Positions 48,013-61,000 of a stretch of DNA of 64,000 nucleotides are shown here, in pieces. Position 1 is the stretch's first letter. Each line of letters starts with the position of its first letter. The stretch is from Zantedeschia hybrid cultivar (taxonomy: Eukaryota; Streptophyta; Magnoliopsida; Alismatales; Araceae), in NCBI GenBank assembly GCA_030544215.1, contig JARZZO010000013.1, positions 48,317,196-48,381,195 on the forward strand, in the 5' to 3' direction. Made by a program: the position numbers and the translations under genes. The notes below the pieces were generated by a model that did not search any database, was not told the origin of the DNA, and saw only the letters and a program-made list of their open reading frames with translations.

Positions 48013-49574
48013 GGCGTGCTCTGTTTCTGGACCACGTAGCCGTTACCACCACCCTTTAAAGTTTAAACAACCACATGCGGGTATCCAATTTGGTCGTTCT
48101 CCTCAGATTGGCCCCAGTTCGATCGACCCTTATGTGAAGGAAACACAAATGGGAATGTTGGTGGCTACAGGTTCTTCGATTGGTGCAGTCAAATTCTGAA
48201 CCAAGCAAGAGACCGATCGATATCCTCTACTTTTATATGGGTCCCACTATATAGTATCTGCCTGCCATATTGTTGGAATATTAATTTTTAGGTGTTACTT
48301 TTGATATCATATTTTTAAAGTCTTAAGACACTCTAATGTTAAAATTGGTATTAGAGGATTGTGAAGGACAATTGTATGCAAATATTCCCAACATATTCAA
48401 ACATTATCAAAAGAGTGTTAGCCGAAAGGGGTAGTTAATGAGATGTCCAAGATAACCCATAAAATTTCAACTGATGAAAATACTTCAATACTCACTTGTT
48501 TAATAAGGAGTTGAATGAGTCAATTTTCAACTCGGTTAAGACTTGACAAAGTTTGCCAAGGGGATAGAAGATAATGGTAAACGTCATTTCGAACATTCTT
48601 TTCACTTAAATAGGGCCTATAATACATGGTGTTTCAGAGTGATAAATCTAATATTTCTAAGTGAACAAGGACAAATGAAGTTAACTGACTTATTGGATAG
48701 AGGTGCGAGCTGATTCCACCAAAGATAGGTAAGTCAATAATTTACTGTCATGATGATGTCCTTGATGTGACCGTCCATCCTTCGTAATTGAAAGCTCAAA
48801 CAAGCATATTGAAACTCTTCAGCTGACATAATTCGAATACCTGAAGAATATGCCAAAAAAAATTTAAAAAAAACAGCTGAAGAGCACAATAACGGACATG
48901 TTAAGAATTAGCGCTGGACATGAAATAGGAATTCAGCTCTTTTAAGACCGCATTTGACATATACTTGACTTTCGACATTCTATTCACTTATCTAGAAAGG
49001 GGGGAAAATAAATTTTAAAGAACTAGTTATATGACATTGTGGTTATTTTAGGAAAGTTTTGATTTTTGTTAAGACTTTTGTGACAAAAATTAATTACAAC
49101 CTTTCTTATTCAATGTTTTCCATATCATAAATGGAAGCTAAAAATGGAACATTTTGTCAAACACACCCTAAAATTCATGATGGATGAACCTTCCTATTAC
49201 AAAGACTTGACAAACAATTTTATTTAGCAAAACAAGAGGCACTACCATTTCAACAAGTCCACTTATTTTTTGTTTGCATTATCTACAATTTGTGCAGTAA
49301 GCAAAGAAGTAAAAACATCAAGATATTCTTTCTCTTGCTTCCATTCGAATGAATAGAAACTGGATTACCATGGCTAGTAAATATACACAGAACCGTCCGA
49401 CATGCACAAAGCACATACACCAAAAACAAGAAAAGAGAAAATTATTGGATATCATGTTCCTTCTTGGCAATCAATCGGCAAACACTTGTCCAGGCTTGGC
49501 ATCTATCTGGTGGTTTCATCACTGGCGGCAGTTCAACATCCATTGATCAACTGGTATTCTAAATTCCTGTGGAC
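48013..49574. other. Intergenic between convergent SPS and ARPC4
   Basis: AT-rich DNA without recognisable exons, RNA genes or elements. The last few hundred bases probably include the ARPC4 3' untranslated region on the minus strand. Confidence 0.5.
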
Positions 49575-52500
49575 CTAAATGAATTGCTTCAAAAATTCTG
49601 TGGCTACAAGTCGCCCTCTAGTGTTGACAGACAACTTTAGCTCGCTGATCTCCTTATCAATATCCTGCAATACCCAATTTCAAGATGAGTAATTAACGTG
49701 AACAATGGAATCCATACATACTCCCCACATAAAATGATTCAAAATGGCTGCTGCATAATAAAAACGAGGTGTAACACATAATATCATTAAATCCTGTATG
49801 CAGCTCAAAGAAAGGAAAATAAGCATAAAATTAACAATTTAAAACAATGCAAAGGATACCACACTTATGAATAGAAGAAAAAAAAAGGTTTTTTTCATAT
49901 ATACCCCTCAAATACACTGTATTTGCATATATACCCTCAACTCTCACATATTATCATCAATACACCAAAAATCTTCAAAATGTTGCATTTATACCCCTCC
50001 CTCAAACTTAGGTGGATTTCAACCAAACATGTCAAAAACATTGCATAAATCATGATATCATCGGAGGTGTCGGGGGTACATAATGCAAGATTTTAGTGAA
50101 TTGAGGGTTATATATGCAAAATATTAGTGAATTTAAGGGTATTTATACAAAATCATTAGATTAGAGGGGTATAAGTGCAACTTTCTAAAGATTTTAGGGG
50201 TATCGATGATAATACGTTAGAGTTGGGGGTATACATACAAGTACGGTGTATTTGAGGGGTATATATGCAAAAAACCTAAGAAAAGGAGAGCCGGTATATT
50301 TCAGGGATGATTTCCAGGAGGAGGATTAGAAGTTCACAGTCGACTCACGGACTTTGACTTGTGACCTGCTTGTGACTTGCTGCCAATAACAAGATGCCAT
50401 TGGAACAACTTTATTGCTGTCTACAAACAGCATCTTTTTTATGATGTATAATGTATTCACAATGCTGCAAGCATCAATCTGATATAATGTAGCAATATCT
50501 GAAGATAGCATCTGTGCATGCACGTGCAAGAGGACAGCACATGAAATGGAAGAGGAGATATGGCTGTTCTCTACCGGTAATTTGTGGGCATTCAGTTGGG
50601 GATACTGAGACATGGAAGTTGGCCTGCCACAAGTTAGAATTCCCTCACTGCAGATACCAAATGAGAACTACATAGAACAATGACACATCCCTGATCAAAA
50701 GAAGAGGCAATCCTTTTATCAGCAAGTTTCTGTGACACAAACAGGTGGATGCTGGCAAAATAGACTTCTCTCTTTCAATTCCAAAGCGCAAAGAGTCAAG
50801 TATATGAGGAATAGTTTACATAAAATCAACGAGGACCTTTAGTGACCACTGTTTCAAAAAATGTTATTAATGCATTCCATGAACAGAGAAAATGATACCT
50901 AGTTAACCAATTTTAGGTGGTCACAAGGGTGACTATAAGACCCATGCTACAAGAACTTGGACCGCTATTTTTGCAACAGCGGCATAATCAGACTCAGAAC
51001 CTGAAAGAAGGGACTGGACTCACTGATATGACACCTTAGTCGAAATGTATGACTTCTGACAGAAAACAAGTGAAAATTTCCAATTTTTGCAGTAACTAAA
51101 GGTTGCAATCACACACACAGAATATTAAAAAATATGGAAAATTGGGCTTTCTTTTTGCCCTTTCATTGTCAGATAAATGTGCCTGCAGCTAGGCTGACTA
51201 GCAACCTTAGTGTGCCTAAAATCTAACGACATCCAGCTGCTTTTGATTAGCTTTTGTGATATGTTATTCATCATATGTAACTACAGCAGATACAAAGCAA
51301 CTTAGTTAAAAATAATTGTCTTTTAGTATCATTATCACAGCTCAGCTACAAAGATCATCAATAGTGCTGTCAGAATGCCAATTTACCGCTGGATAGTGGA
51401 TTCACACAATGATGAGTAGCGGGGAGGAGGATATTGAGTGCATCAGTAGGAACCATTTCTGGAATCACTATAGAAAAATATGGGTCATGCAGCTCTCCAT
51501 TGTTTCCTCTGATTCTGTTAGCTTTCAACATAATGCTACCTGAAGGTGTGCAGTGCACATGTGCAAGAAGTATCTTGCATTTTCTTTCTTTCTTTCTTTT
51601 TGTTTTTGAGGCGTGGGGGTTTGTCAACATCGGCTTCTTGAACCATGGAAAAATCTCTCCGGAAAAGTTACCAAAAGGATTATGAAATTTTGATACACAA
51701 GTTTATAGGTGAGGACACCCGCGCACGAGTCCAGTTCGACCCGACCCACGTTTACCGTCGGAGGACATCGGCAGTGACCCCGACATCCCTGTGGCTTGAC
51801 AATGATTAACTTGAAGACTGATGAGCATATTACGTGTTCATGGACATTGTGGACACGTGTACGGCCCGTTTTTGGGCCCATTTAGTTATTTTCTATTTTT
51901 TTAGTATCTTTCTACACGATTCTCTCTTTTATTTTAACTTAGGGGTTATTTTGGTCATTTACATTTGTTAGGACTTCATTAGGGTTTGGAAACACTCTAT
52001 TTAAGCTCTTGTAATCTCTCTTGGAGACTCATTGATGATTACGGAATGCAAAGAATTTTGAGTCGTCATATGTGTGTGTGTACAAGGCACGAAGCCCTAG
52101 GGTGTGAAGCATGTTTCCCCTTCCCCCTCCTTCCCTCCTCTCTCTCTTACCTCCCTCTCTCTCTCGCTCTCCCTCTCACTCTTCCAGTCGCGGTCAGTCC
52201 ACACCACAGAAAGTGCCAAGCCAGACCCGGGCGTCACTGCCTCACCACGCGGCAAAGCCGCGTCGTTCGCGGCTTGGGGCTTTGTTGCCCGTGCCCAGGC
52301 GAAGGGTACGCACGCCCGCCCGAGCGCCACGCGGCGCCTGCCAAGGGTGTCCTGCCTGCCGCCGCCTCGTTCGTGGCCTAGGGCTTCGCCCAGGCGAAAG
52401 GCACGCACGCACGCCCAAGCGCCACACAGCACCCGCTAGGGGGGTCCCACCCGTCGCCGCCGCCACGCGGCACACCGCGCCCGTGCCATTTCCCGCTTGT

Positions 52501-55500
52501 CCGCCGGGCCCCGTCGCGCCACATGCCTGCCGTGCAAGCCTCCCTGATGTCGCACCCTTTGATCGGGCCTTTTTCACGCGTGTGGGCCTGTGCCACTAGT
52601 AGGCCCAATCCCAACCAACAATCCGGTTCTATTGTTCGTGGCCATCCAAGGGGCCCTGTCAACCACGTTTCTTGGTTCGCCGGCGCCCATACGTGGATCC
52701 TCACCGTCCCGATTTGTGGCCCCACTTGACAGTAGGTCAGTTAGTGATGATTTTGACTTATCCCATTACAAGTTGCTCCATTAAATATACGATTAAATTT
52801 GTTCCCGTACGTGTGAGTTTAGGATCCTAGTTACTTTATTAAAATGTTGTTGCCGGAAGTGTGAGATTGAGTGACCCGTCCTGTGGTCCTGTTTGAGCGT
52901 GTGGATCATGTTGTTCCTACCCTAGCCACTATGTGGTCCTCACTGCCGACAATCTTGTTCGTTTCTCGCTGTGAGGGACAATTCCCATGGTTTATTTGCC
53001 TGCTACTTTCATGTATTTTCTCTCATGGACATGGTGGTTGTTTGATGATTGTTTGTTGTTCACTGTAGTGTTCATGCTGATCTCGGTTCATAGACGTAGT
53101 TCGGAGTCTTATTTGGTCGCCGTTCCGCATCATCTTTGGCATCAGAGCTATAGGTTGTTGTCCAGGGCTCATTTGTTGCATTTTGTCACCTAGTTTTACT
53201 GTGTTCACATCCACTCAATCCCCATCTTGTCTATTTATTTTATGTTCATAGTTCAGCATGCCAGTTCATATAGACTTAGCTGCGTGTTAGTTGTTGCACA
53301 TCACCGCACACTCACCTTTATGCCAACACGTAGCGATGTTGAGTATCACATCTCTGCACCGATGTCAGGTTCACACACTAGATCCCCAAATGTCCCTGAT
53401 GTGGCTGAGTTGATCGGCCAGCTCATGTGTCGAATGGATGAGTGGGACCAGCGCCTTGGGGGTTTTGGGAGTCACTTCGGTCTGTACAAGATAAGGTCAA
53501 TGAGTCTGAGCGTACAGTCCAGGGTCTTGCTGGCCTCATGGTCGCGTCGAGGGGTCTTCATCAAGGTCAGGGTCTGGTGCAGGTTGTCGAGAGACAGAAC
53601 CCAAATCCTGCCCCGACAAACCCACCTCCACATGTGGACCTGCCCCCGAGAGTTGATCCGGCCATTAATCAGCGACATGCAAATGATGGGGTAGGGCACG
53701 ATTCACATGATGAGTTGGGTGACAGGATAGTTGCACGTAGGCATATGAGGCCGGATAGGCAACATGACCGTGATGAGGGTGCGGATCAGAGGCGTGCGAG
53801 GCATTTGAGGGATAGGCATGATTGGTATGATCATTGGGACCACTGTGACCATAATGATTAGTTTGAACGTCGCGATCGGGACGTTCGATTTGATCAATAT
53901 GATCGGGAGGATCAATCTGATCAGTGTGATTGGGATGACCGAGTTGAGCGGTATGACCAGGGTGATCGGTATGATCGAGGAGATCGGGCCGGTTTTGGTG
54001 AGGACCTTATGCACCACCGACGCTCAAGGGATCGGGATGACCAGGACGAGCTCGAAGGGATTTGGATGATCGTCTGGCTGCTCGTACTGAGGCTCCCACC
54101 TTTGACGGGTCCTTAGACCCAAAAGTCTATCTTGACTGGGAGGCTAGCATGAACCACTATTTTTACTGGATGGATATGACTGACACCAGGAGAGCTCGCT
54201 TCGCCATGATGAAGTTGACGGGCCAAGTTCAGACCTATTGGTCGAATGTCTAGGACGTACTCGAGCAGCGTCAACAAGATCCCATTAAGTCGTGGGAAGA
54301 CATGAAGGTAAAACTTTGCAAGAAGTACGTTCCCCTAACTTACCGCCATCGTCTCATTGATCGTTGGCGGAGTCGTGTTCAGGGTACTCGCACTGTTTCT
54401 GAGTATATTGCTGAGTTTGATGAGTACCTGATGAGATGTGGGGCTCGTAAGGAGAGCGTGTTGACTCTTTCGCGCTTCTGGAAGGGTCTACGCCGTGTAT
54501 ATCAACAAGAATTGTTCCGTCAGCATGCGACGACCATTGAACAAGCCTATCAGGTTGTAAGGGAGATGGAGAAGTTTGAGCTTGAGGTGGAGTCACCCCC
54601 GCGTGCTAGGCCGACCTATCAACGTCCTTTTGATTAGCGCCGCATCGGGAGTTCAGCAGAGGGGTCCAGCCTTCAAACCTCCTGACCCCGTTTATCAGGA
54701 CCCAGCCCCTCATCCCCAGCTACCCCAGAGAGACCATGTACCCACCTTACCAACACCCCCTACCCATCCTCCTATGGGAGCTCCACTACCCAGGCAAGAG
54801 GGTAAGGGGAAGTCCCAAGCTATAGGTGAGTCATAATAGGATGGCAGGCCCTGCGGTCGATGCTTTAAGTGTCAGGGACTTAGACACTATGCTTCTCAGT
54901 GCCCGTCGAGGTCCTTAGCTATTGGGGATGTGGACCCAGAGGAGCCCCAGCCCGAGTTGCAGGATGTGAGTTTTACGGCTGGAGTTGACATGGCCGAGGA
55001 GTTTCATTCAGAGGGAAAGGTGGTCGGTTGTATCTAGGCGCAGTTTTTCCGGGTAAAGGACATTGAGGACCTTCCAGACAGAGGTAGGCTTGGCGTGGTC
55101 CGATGTATCTTGACCCAGCCTAATAAGTGTGATGATTGGCGCCACATTACCATCTTCTACACCTACTATCACGTTGATAGCAAGGTGTGCAAGGTGATCA
55201 TTAACAACATGAGTTGCATCAATGCAATCTCCTCCAGTGTCGTCGCACGCTTTGGGTTGACTGTTGTTGATCACCCTCATCCTTATCGCGTATTCTGGAT
55301 GGATTCTACCTCCATTCCGATTCGAACGAGATGCCTCGTTCCAGTATTCTTCCCACCCTATGAGGATAAGATCTAGTGCGATATACTATTGATGAAGGTC
55401 GGGAGCCTCATTCTTAGCAGGCCGTGGCTATATGATATGGACGCGGTCCTCTAGGGCCAATCCAACACTTGTGCATTTCCGTATGGCGACCTGCGCATCA

Positions 55501-58007
55501 CCTTATGGCCCTCCTGACCGAGGTCGACCTCTCAGCGGGGGACCTCCCAGGCTAGTTCCCCAGCTTCCCTCGGTACCTCTGCCACTTCTAATGTCGCTGC
55601 CTCTTCTAGTGTTACACCCTCTTGCACTCTAGCCACACCCGACACGGCACTAGCGAGTACGTGTCCTACTTCCCGTTCGACTCAGTTGAGCATTACTAGT
55701 GCTCGCAAGCCTTTCCTCCTTGGTGCACCGCCCACGACAGCCTTACATCTTATTAGCGCCAGGGAGCTTGAGCATGACATTACTAAGAGCGAGCCCATCT
55801 TTGCCTTAGCGGTCAGGGAGGTGGTGGATGAGACCCAGAGTAAGCACCCCGCTGAGGTCACCTCTCTGCTTCAAGAGTTCCAGGACGTCTTTCATGAGGA
55901 TCTTTCAGATGGCTTACCACCCATGCGTGACATTCAACACGCGATCGATCTGATTCTGAGATCCACTCTGCCCAACCTGCCACATTATCGTATAAATCCT
56001 ATGGAGCATGCTGAGCTTTAGAGGCAGGTCAAGGAGCTCCTGAGGAAGGATTCGATTCATGAGAATATGAGCCCTTGCGCAGTTCCTGCACTTTTGGCTT
56101 TAAAGAAAGACGATGCTTGGAGGATGTGTGCGGACAGTCGCGCCATAAACCGCATTACGATCAAGTACCGTTTTTCCATTCCCCGTTTGGATGATATGTT
56201 GGACATGATGACGGGAGCCACTGTATTCTCCACGATTGATCTAAAGAGTGACTATCACCAGGTCAGGATTTGGCTAAAGATGAGTGGAAGATGGCCTTCA
56301 AGGACGAATGGTCTTTATAAGTGGTTGGTCATACCCTTCGGGTTGTCCAACGCCCCTAGCACATTCATGCGGCTAATGACTCAGGTATTACGACCCTTCA
56401 TTGGCATGTTCTTGGTCGTGTACTTCGATGACATTCTGATCTATAGCCACTTTAGGGATGATCATGTAGAGCACCTGCGTCAGGTGTGCCTTGTCCTTCA
56501 TCAGGAGAGGTTGTACGGGACGGGTGATTTTTTTGGGGTTCATTGTGTCCACCGAGGGCATATCTGTTGACCCCGAAAAGGTCAGGACGATAGTGGAGTG
56601 GCCTGAGCCACAAACGATTCATGATGTCAGGAGCTTTCATGACTTGGCAACATTCTATCGTCGCTTCATTCGGGAGTTTAGTTCCATCACGGCTCTAATC
56701 ACAAACTGCATCAGCAAGGGAGCCTTTGTATGGACGAAGGTCGCAACTTCGACCTTTCGTGACATCAAGCAGCGTATGACCCAGGCACCCGTCCTTCGAT
56801 TGCCTGATTTCTCGCAGGTATTTGAGGTCTCTTGTGACGCTTCTAATGTCGACATAGGTGGGGTCTTGAGTCAAGAGGGCCATCCCATTGCATACTTTAG
56901 CAAAAAATTGAGTGATGCCAAGCTGAAGTACTCCACCTATGATAAGGAGTTTTACGCGGTGATACAGGCATTGAAGCACTGGAGACATTATATGCTACCG
57001 CAAGAGTTCGTGTTATACTCCGATCATAAGGCCCTCAGATTTCCCTACGTCTAGAAGAAGTTGAATCCGAGACACAGTCAATGGGTTGAGTTTCTTCAGG
57101 TCTACACATTCGTCCTGAGACATAAGGCGGGTGTGGAGAACCGTGTGACTGACGCGCTGAGCCGTCAATCCTCTCTTTTTTCAGTTGTCAACGCGGAGGT
57201 CACAGGGTTCGAGAGGTTCCGGGACGAGTATCCCAGCTATCCTGACTTTAGCCCGATCCACACAGCCTTTCAGTCTGGGCACTCTAGAGAGTACGGCAAG
57301 TATATCTTTCAGGAGGGGTACCTATTTCGTAGGTCTTGGCTGTGCATTCCTCAGACCTCAGTTCGTGATTTTTTGATCTGGGAGATTCATACTAGAGGTC
57401 TAGCCGGTCACTTTAGCTGGAACAAGACCATTGAGTTGGTGGAGTACCGGTTCTTCTAGCCTACCCTGAAGCGCGATGTTGCTCGCATAGTTGTCAAGGC
57501 GCCAAGGCGACCTGAGGCGTTCTCAGGGAGCCTAACCACTTAGGCGCTAAGGCTGCCGCTTAAGCGACACCTAGGCGGCGACTTAGGCACCCTCATTGAA
57601 AATTAAAAATGAACATGACACTTACATAAAATTTAACAATAAAAACATAAGATAAAAAAATTAACAATAAAAACATAAGATATATCCGTCAATTGCAGAT
57701 CTCTTAATAAACAATAACGAGAAAGTGAATTACAATGAAACAATAATCTTGAATATATAACATGAAATTAATCATAACAATTAAATATTCAATTGTGATG
57801 CTATTACTACCATTTTCTAAACAGCAAACACAAAAAAAATGATTGTCTAACTATAAACAATAACAAAAGAAGAATAATTAGTTATAACTTATGTAACATC
57901 CATAATACTAAAGCAGTAATAAAACAAGAAAATTTGATTATCTAAACATCTAATTCAAAATTAGAATGCAGTAATCAATATTAAAGTGAGAAAGTGCATG
58001 TGTGCAC

Positions 58008-58042
<35 letters not shown>

Positions 58043-61000
58043 TAAGGCATGGGGCAGGGATCAGACAATGTTGCACAAGGGTGGGGAAAGGGACAGTTGG
58101 GGCTCTGCCTCGCCCCTTTTGTTGTGTGAAATAGTGTCACTTGGATGAGGCAGGGATGACTGAGACTCTTGACCACACCTAGGTTGTGTAAAACTTAGAG
58201 AGAGAGAGAGAATACCATGACACAAGGTTGTGAAGGGGTCGGACGAGGTGCAGGTGTGCACCACCACAAAACGTCGACGATGTGGGTGAGCACCATTGCC
58301 ACGACAATGAAGTGGGGATGGTGGTCAGGTTTAGGAAGCAACGTAAGCTAGCCCATGGGTGAGCACCACCACATCCACGACGCAAGATGCTAAGCAGCAA
58401 CACGTACTCGTCGGTCGGACACCTCAGCAGCGACAAGGCTTGACGGAGGATGGCGAGGATAGGCCAAACCCTAGAGCCGTTGGAGCCAAACCCTAGTGTT
58501 GTGTTCCGTGGGAGGGAAAAGGTGAACGGGATCGAGAGTCGAGTGGTTAGGAAGGGAGGAGGTTGCATTTTAAAGCGAGATCCGATACGCTAATCGTATC
58601 GGGTAGCTTAGGCCCAGGTGGATGAACGCGCCTAGGCGCACGCTTTAGGCCGCCTAGGCTGCCTAGGCACACACCCAGCTCACCTTATTGGGCCCTAGGA
58701 AAGGCGGTCCGACACTTTGGGCGTAGAAATACGCCTGGATGCCTAGGCGGGCGGGCGCCTGGACGCCTAGGCACCGCCTAGGCGTCGCCTTGATAATGGT
58801 TGCTCGTATCATTGCTCAATGTCGCACATGTGTTACGGCAAAGCAGAAGAAACAGAACATCGATCTATATACTCTCCTTCCCGTGTCTGATTGTCCATGG
58901 CAGGATGTCAGTATGAATTTTGTCTTAGGCCTACCACGAACAGTCCGGAGGCACGATTCTATCATAGTTGTTGTTGATAGGTTCTCCAAAATGGCACATT
59001 TTATTTCCGGCTCGAAGATGTCTGATGCATCTAAAGTAACCCATTTATTCTATGAGGGTGTGGTTCGTCTGCATGGGCTACCCAAGACCATCGTCTCAGA
59101 TAGGGATGTCCGTTTCGTCAGGTATTTTTGAAAAACTTTGTGGCATTTGATGAGTACTAAGCTCAAGTTCTCCACCGCTTATCATCCCCAGACCGATGGG
59201 CAGACCGAGGTAGTCAATAGGAGTCTGAGAGATTTGTTGCGTTGCCTAGTGGGAGAGCATGCACGTAGTTGGGATCATGTCTTATGGCAGGCAAAGTTCG
59301 CGTACAATAGTACGGTCAATAAGTCTACTCGCATGTGTCTGTTTGATATTGTTACTTACTATAGACCTAAGAGACCCATAGACCTTGTCCCATTGCCCAT
59401 CCAGTCCCGCACTTGAGTCTGTACAGTCCTTAGCCGAGCACATTAGGAGTTTGCATGATAATATATGTCATCACAACGAGATCAGCAATGAGTGCTACAA
59501 ACGGATACAAATACACATAGGCGACCACAGGAGTTCCAGGTTGGTGATTACGTGATGATCAGGTTCATACCTGAACAATTTCCCTTAAGAACCGTGAAGA
59601 AGCTACAAGCTCGAGGAGCCAGTCCGTTCAAAGTGCTGAAACGAATTGGACTAAATGCGTATGTGGTGGATCTACCCTCAGACTATGAGATCAGTAGCAC
59701 ATTCAATATCTCAGAATTGGTAACCTATCAAGACCCGATAGTGATACTCAGTGACCCGTTCGAACTTTCTCCTCCTCTTAAGAGTGACCCTATCCCTGAG
59801 TGTCCACCTCCAGCCCTCGTTCTAGTACGGGGAGAGCAGATTGACCATATACTGGACGAGCAGGTTGTTGCTTCTAAGGATGGGGCCTATCAGCACTACC
59901 TGGTCCGCTAGAGAGGGCGGTCGCCTATGAGGACACGTGGATCACGTGCGAGGAGCTACAGCAGATCGACCCAAACCTTCTAGAGCGGTATCAAAGTGAG
60001 CGAGACCCATGCTCGACAGAGTCGAGTTCCTTCCAGCCAGAGAGGATTGGTAAGGAGACCTGTATACGGGTCCGGTTCGACCTGACCCACGTTTACCGTC
60101 GGAGGACGTCGGCAGCAACCCCGGCATCCCTGTGGCTTGACGATGATTAGCTTGAAGACGAATTAGCATATTGCGTGTTTATGGACATTGTGGACATGTG
60201 TTTTTGGGCCCATTTAACTATTTTCTATTTTAGTATTTTTTTGCACGATTTTCTCTTTTATTTTAACTTAAGGGTTATTTTAATCATTTATATTTTTTAG
60301 GGCTTCATTTTGGTTTGGGAACTCTATTTAAGCTCTTGTAATCTCTCTCTTAGAGACTCATTGATGATTATAGAATGTAAACAATTTTGAGTTGCCATGT
60401 GCATGTGTGTACAGGGGACAAAGCCCTAGGGTGTGAAGCATGTTTTTCTCCTCCCCCCTCCTTCCCTCCTCCCTCTCTTACCTCCCTCTCTCTCTTGCTC
60501 TCCCTCTCACTCTTCTAGTCACAGTCGGCCCACACCACAGAAAGCGCCAAGCCAGACCCGACCTGCCACCGCCTCGCCATGCGGCAAAGCCCGAGCACCA
60601 CGCAGCACCCGCCAGGGGCATCCCGCCCTCCGCGTTCATGCGGCTCGACCTCGTCACCCGTGTTGTTTCCCACTCGTTCGCTGCCGCCACGAGCCACGCG
60701 GCAGCCCGAGGCGATTCGCCCACCCCCCAGCATCGTCGTTCGGGCCCCGCCGCGCCACGTGCCTGCCGTATAGGCCTCCCTGCCGCCACGCCCTTCGACT
60801 GGCCCTCTTTTACGCATGCAAGCCTGTGCCACTCGTGGGCCTAAGCCCAACCAATGGTCTGGTTCCATTGTTCATGGCCATCCGAGGGGCCCTGTCAACT
60901 ACGTTTCTTGGTTCGCTGGCACACTTACGTGGATCCTCACCGTCCCAATTTGTGGCTCCATTCGGTTAAATTTGTTCCCGTGCGTGTGAGTTTAGGATCC

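Noticed and set aside
52097..52599. Long frames on both strands in the left LTR (and matching ones at 60433-60969)
   Set aside because: They lie in the GC-rich, low-complexity part of the LTR, are not conserved between the two LTRs, and encode proline/arginine-rich text.
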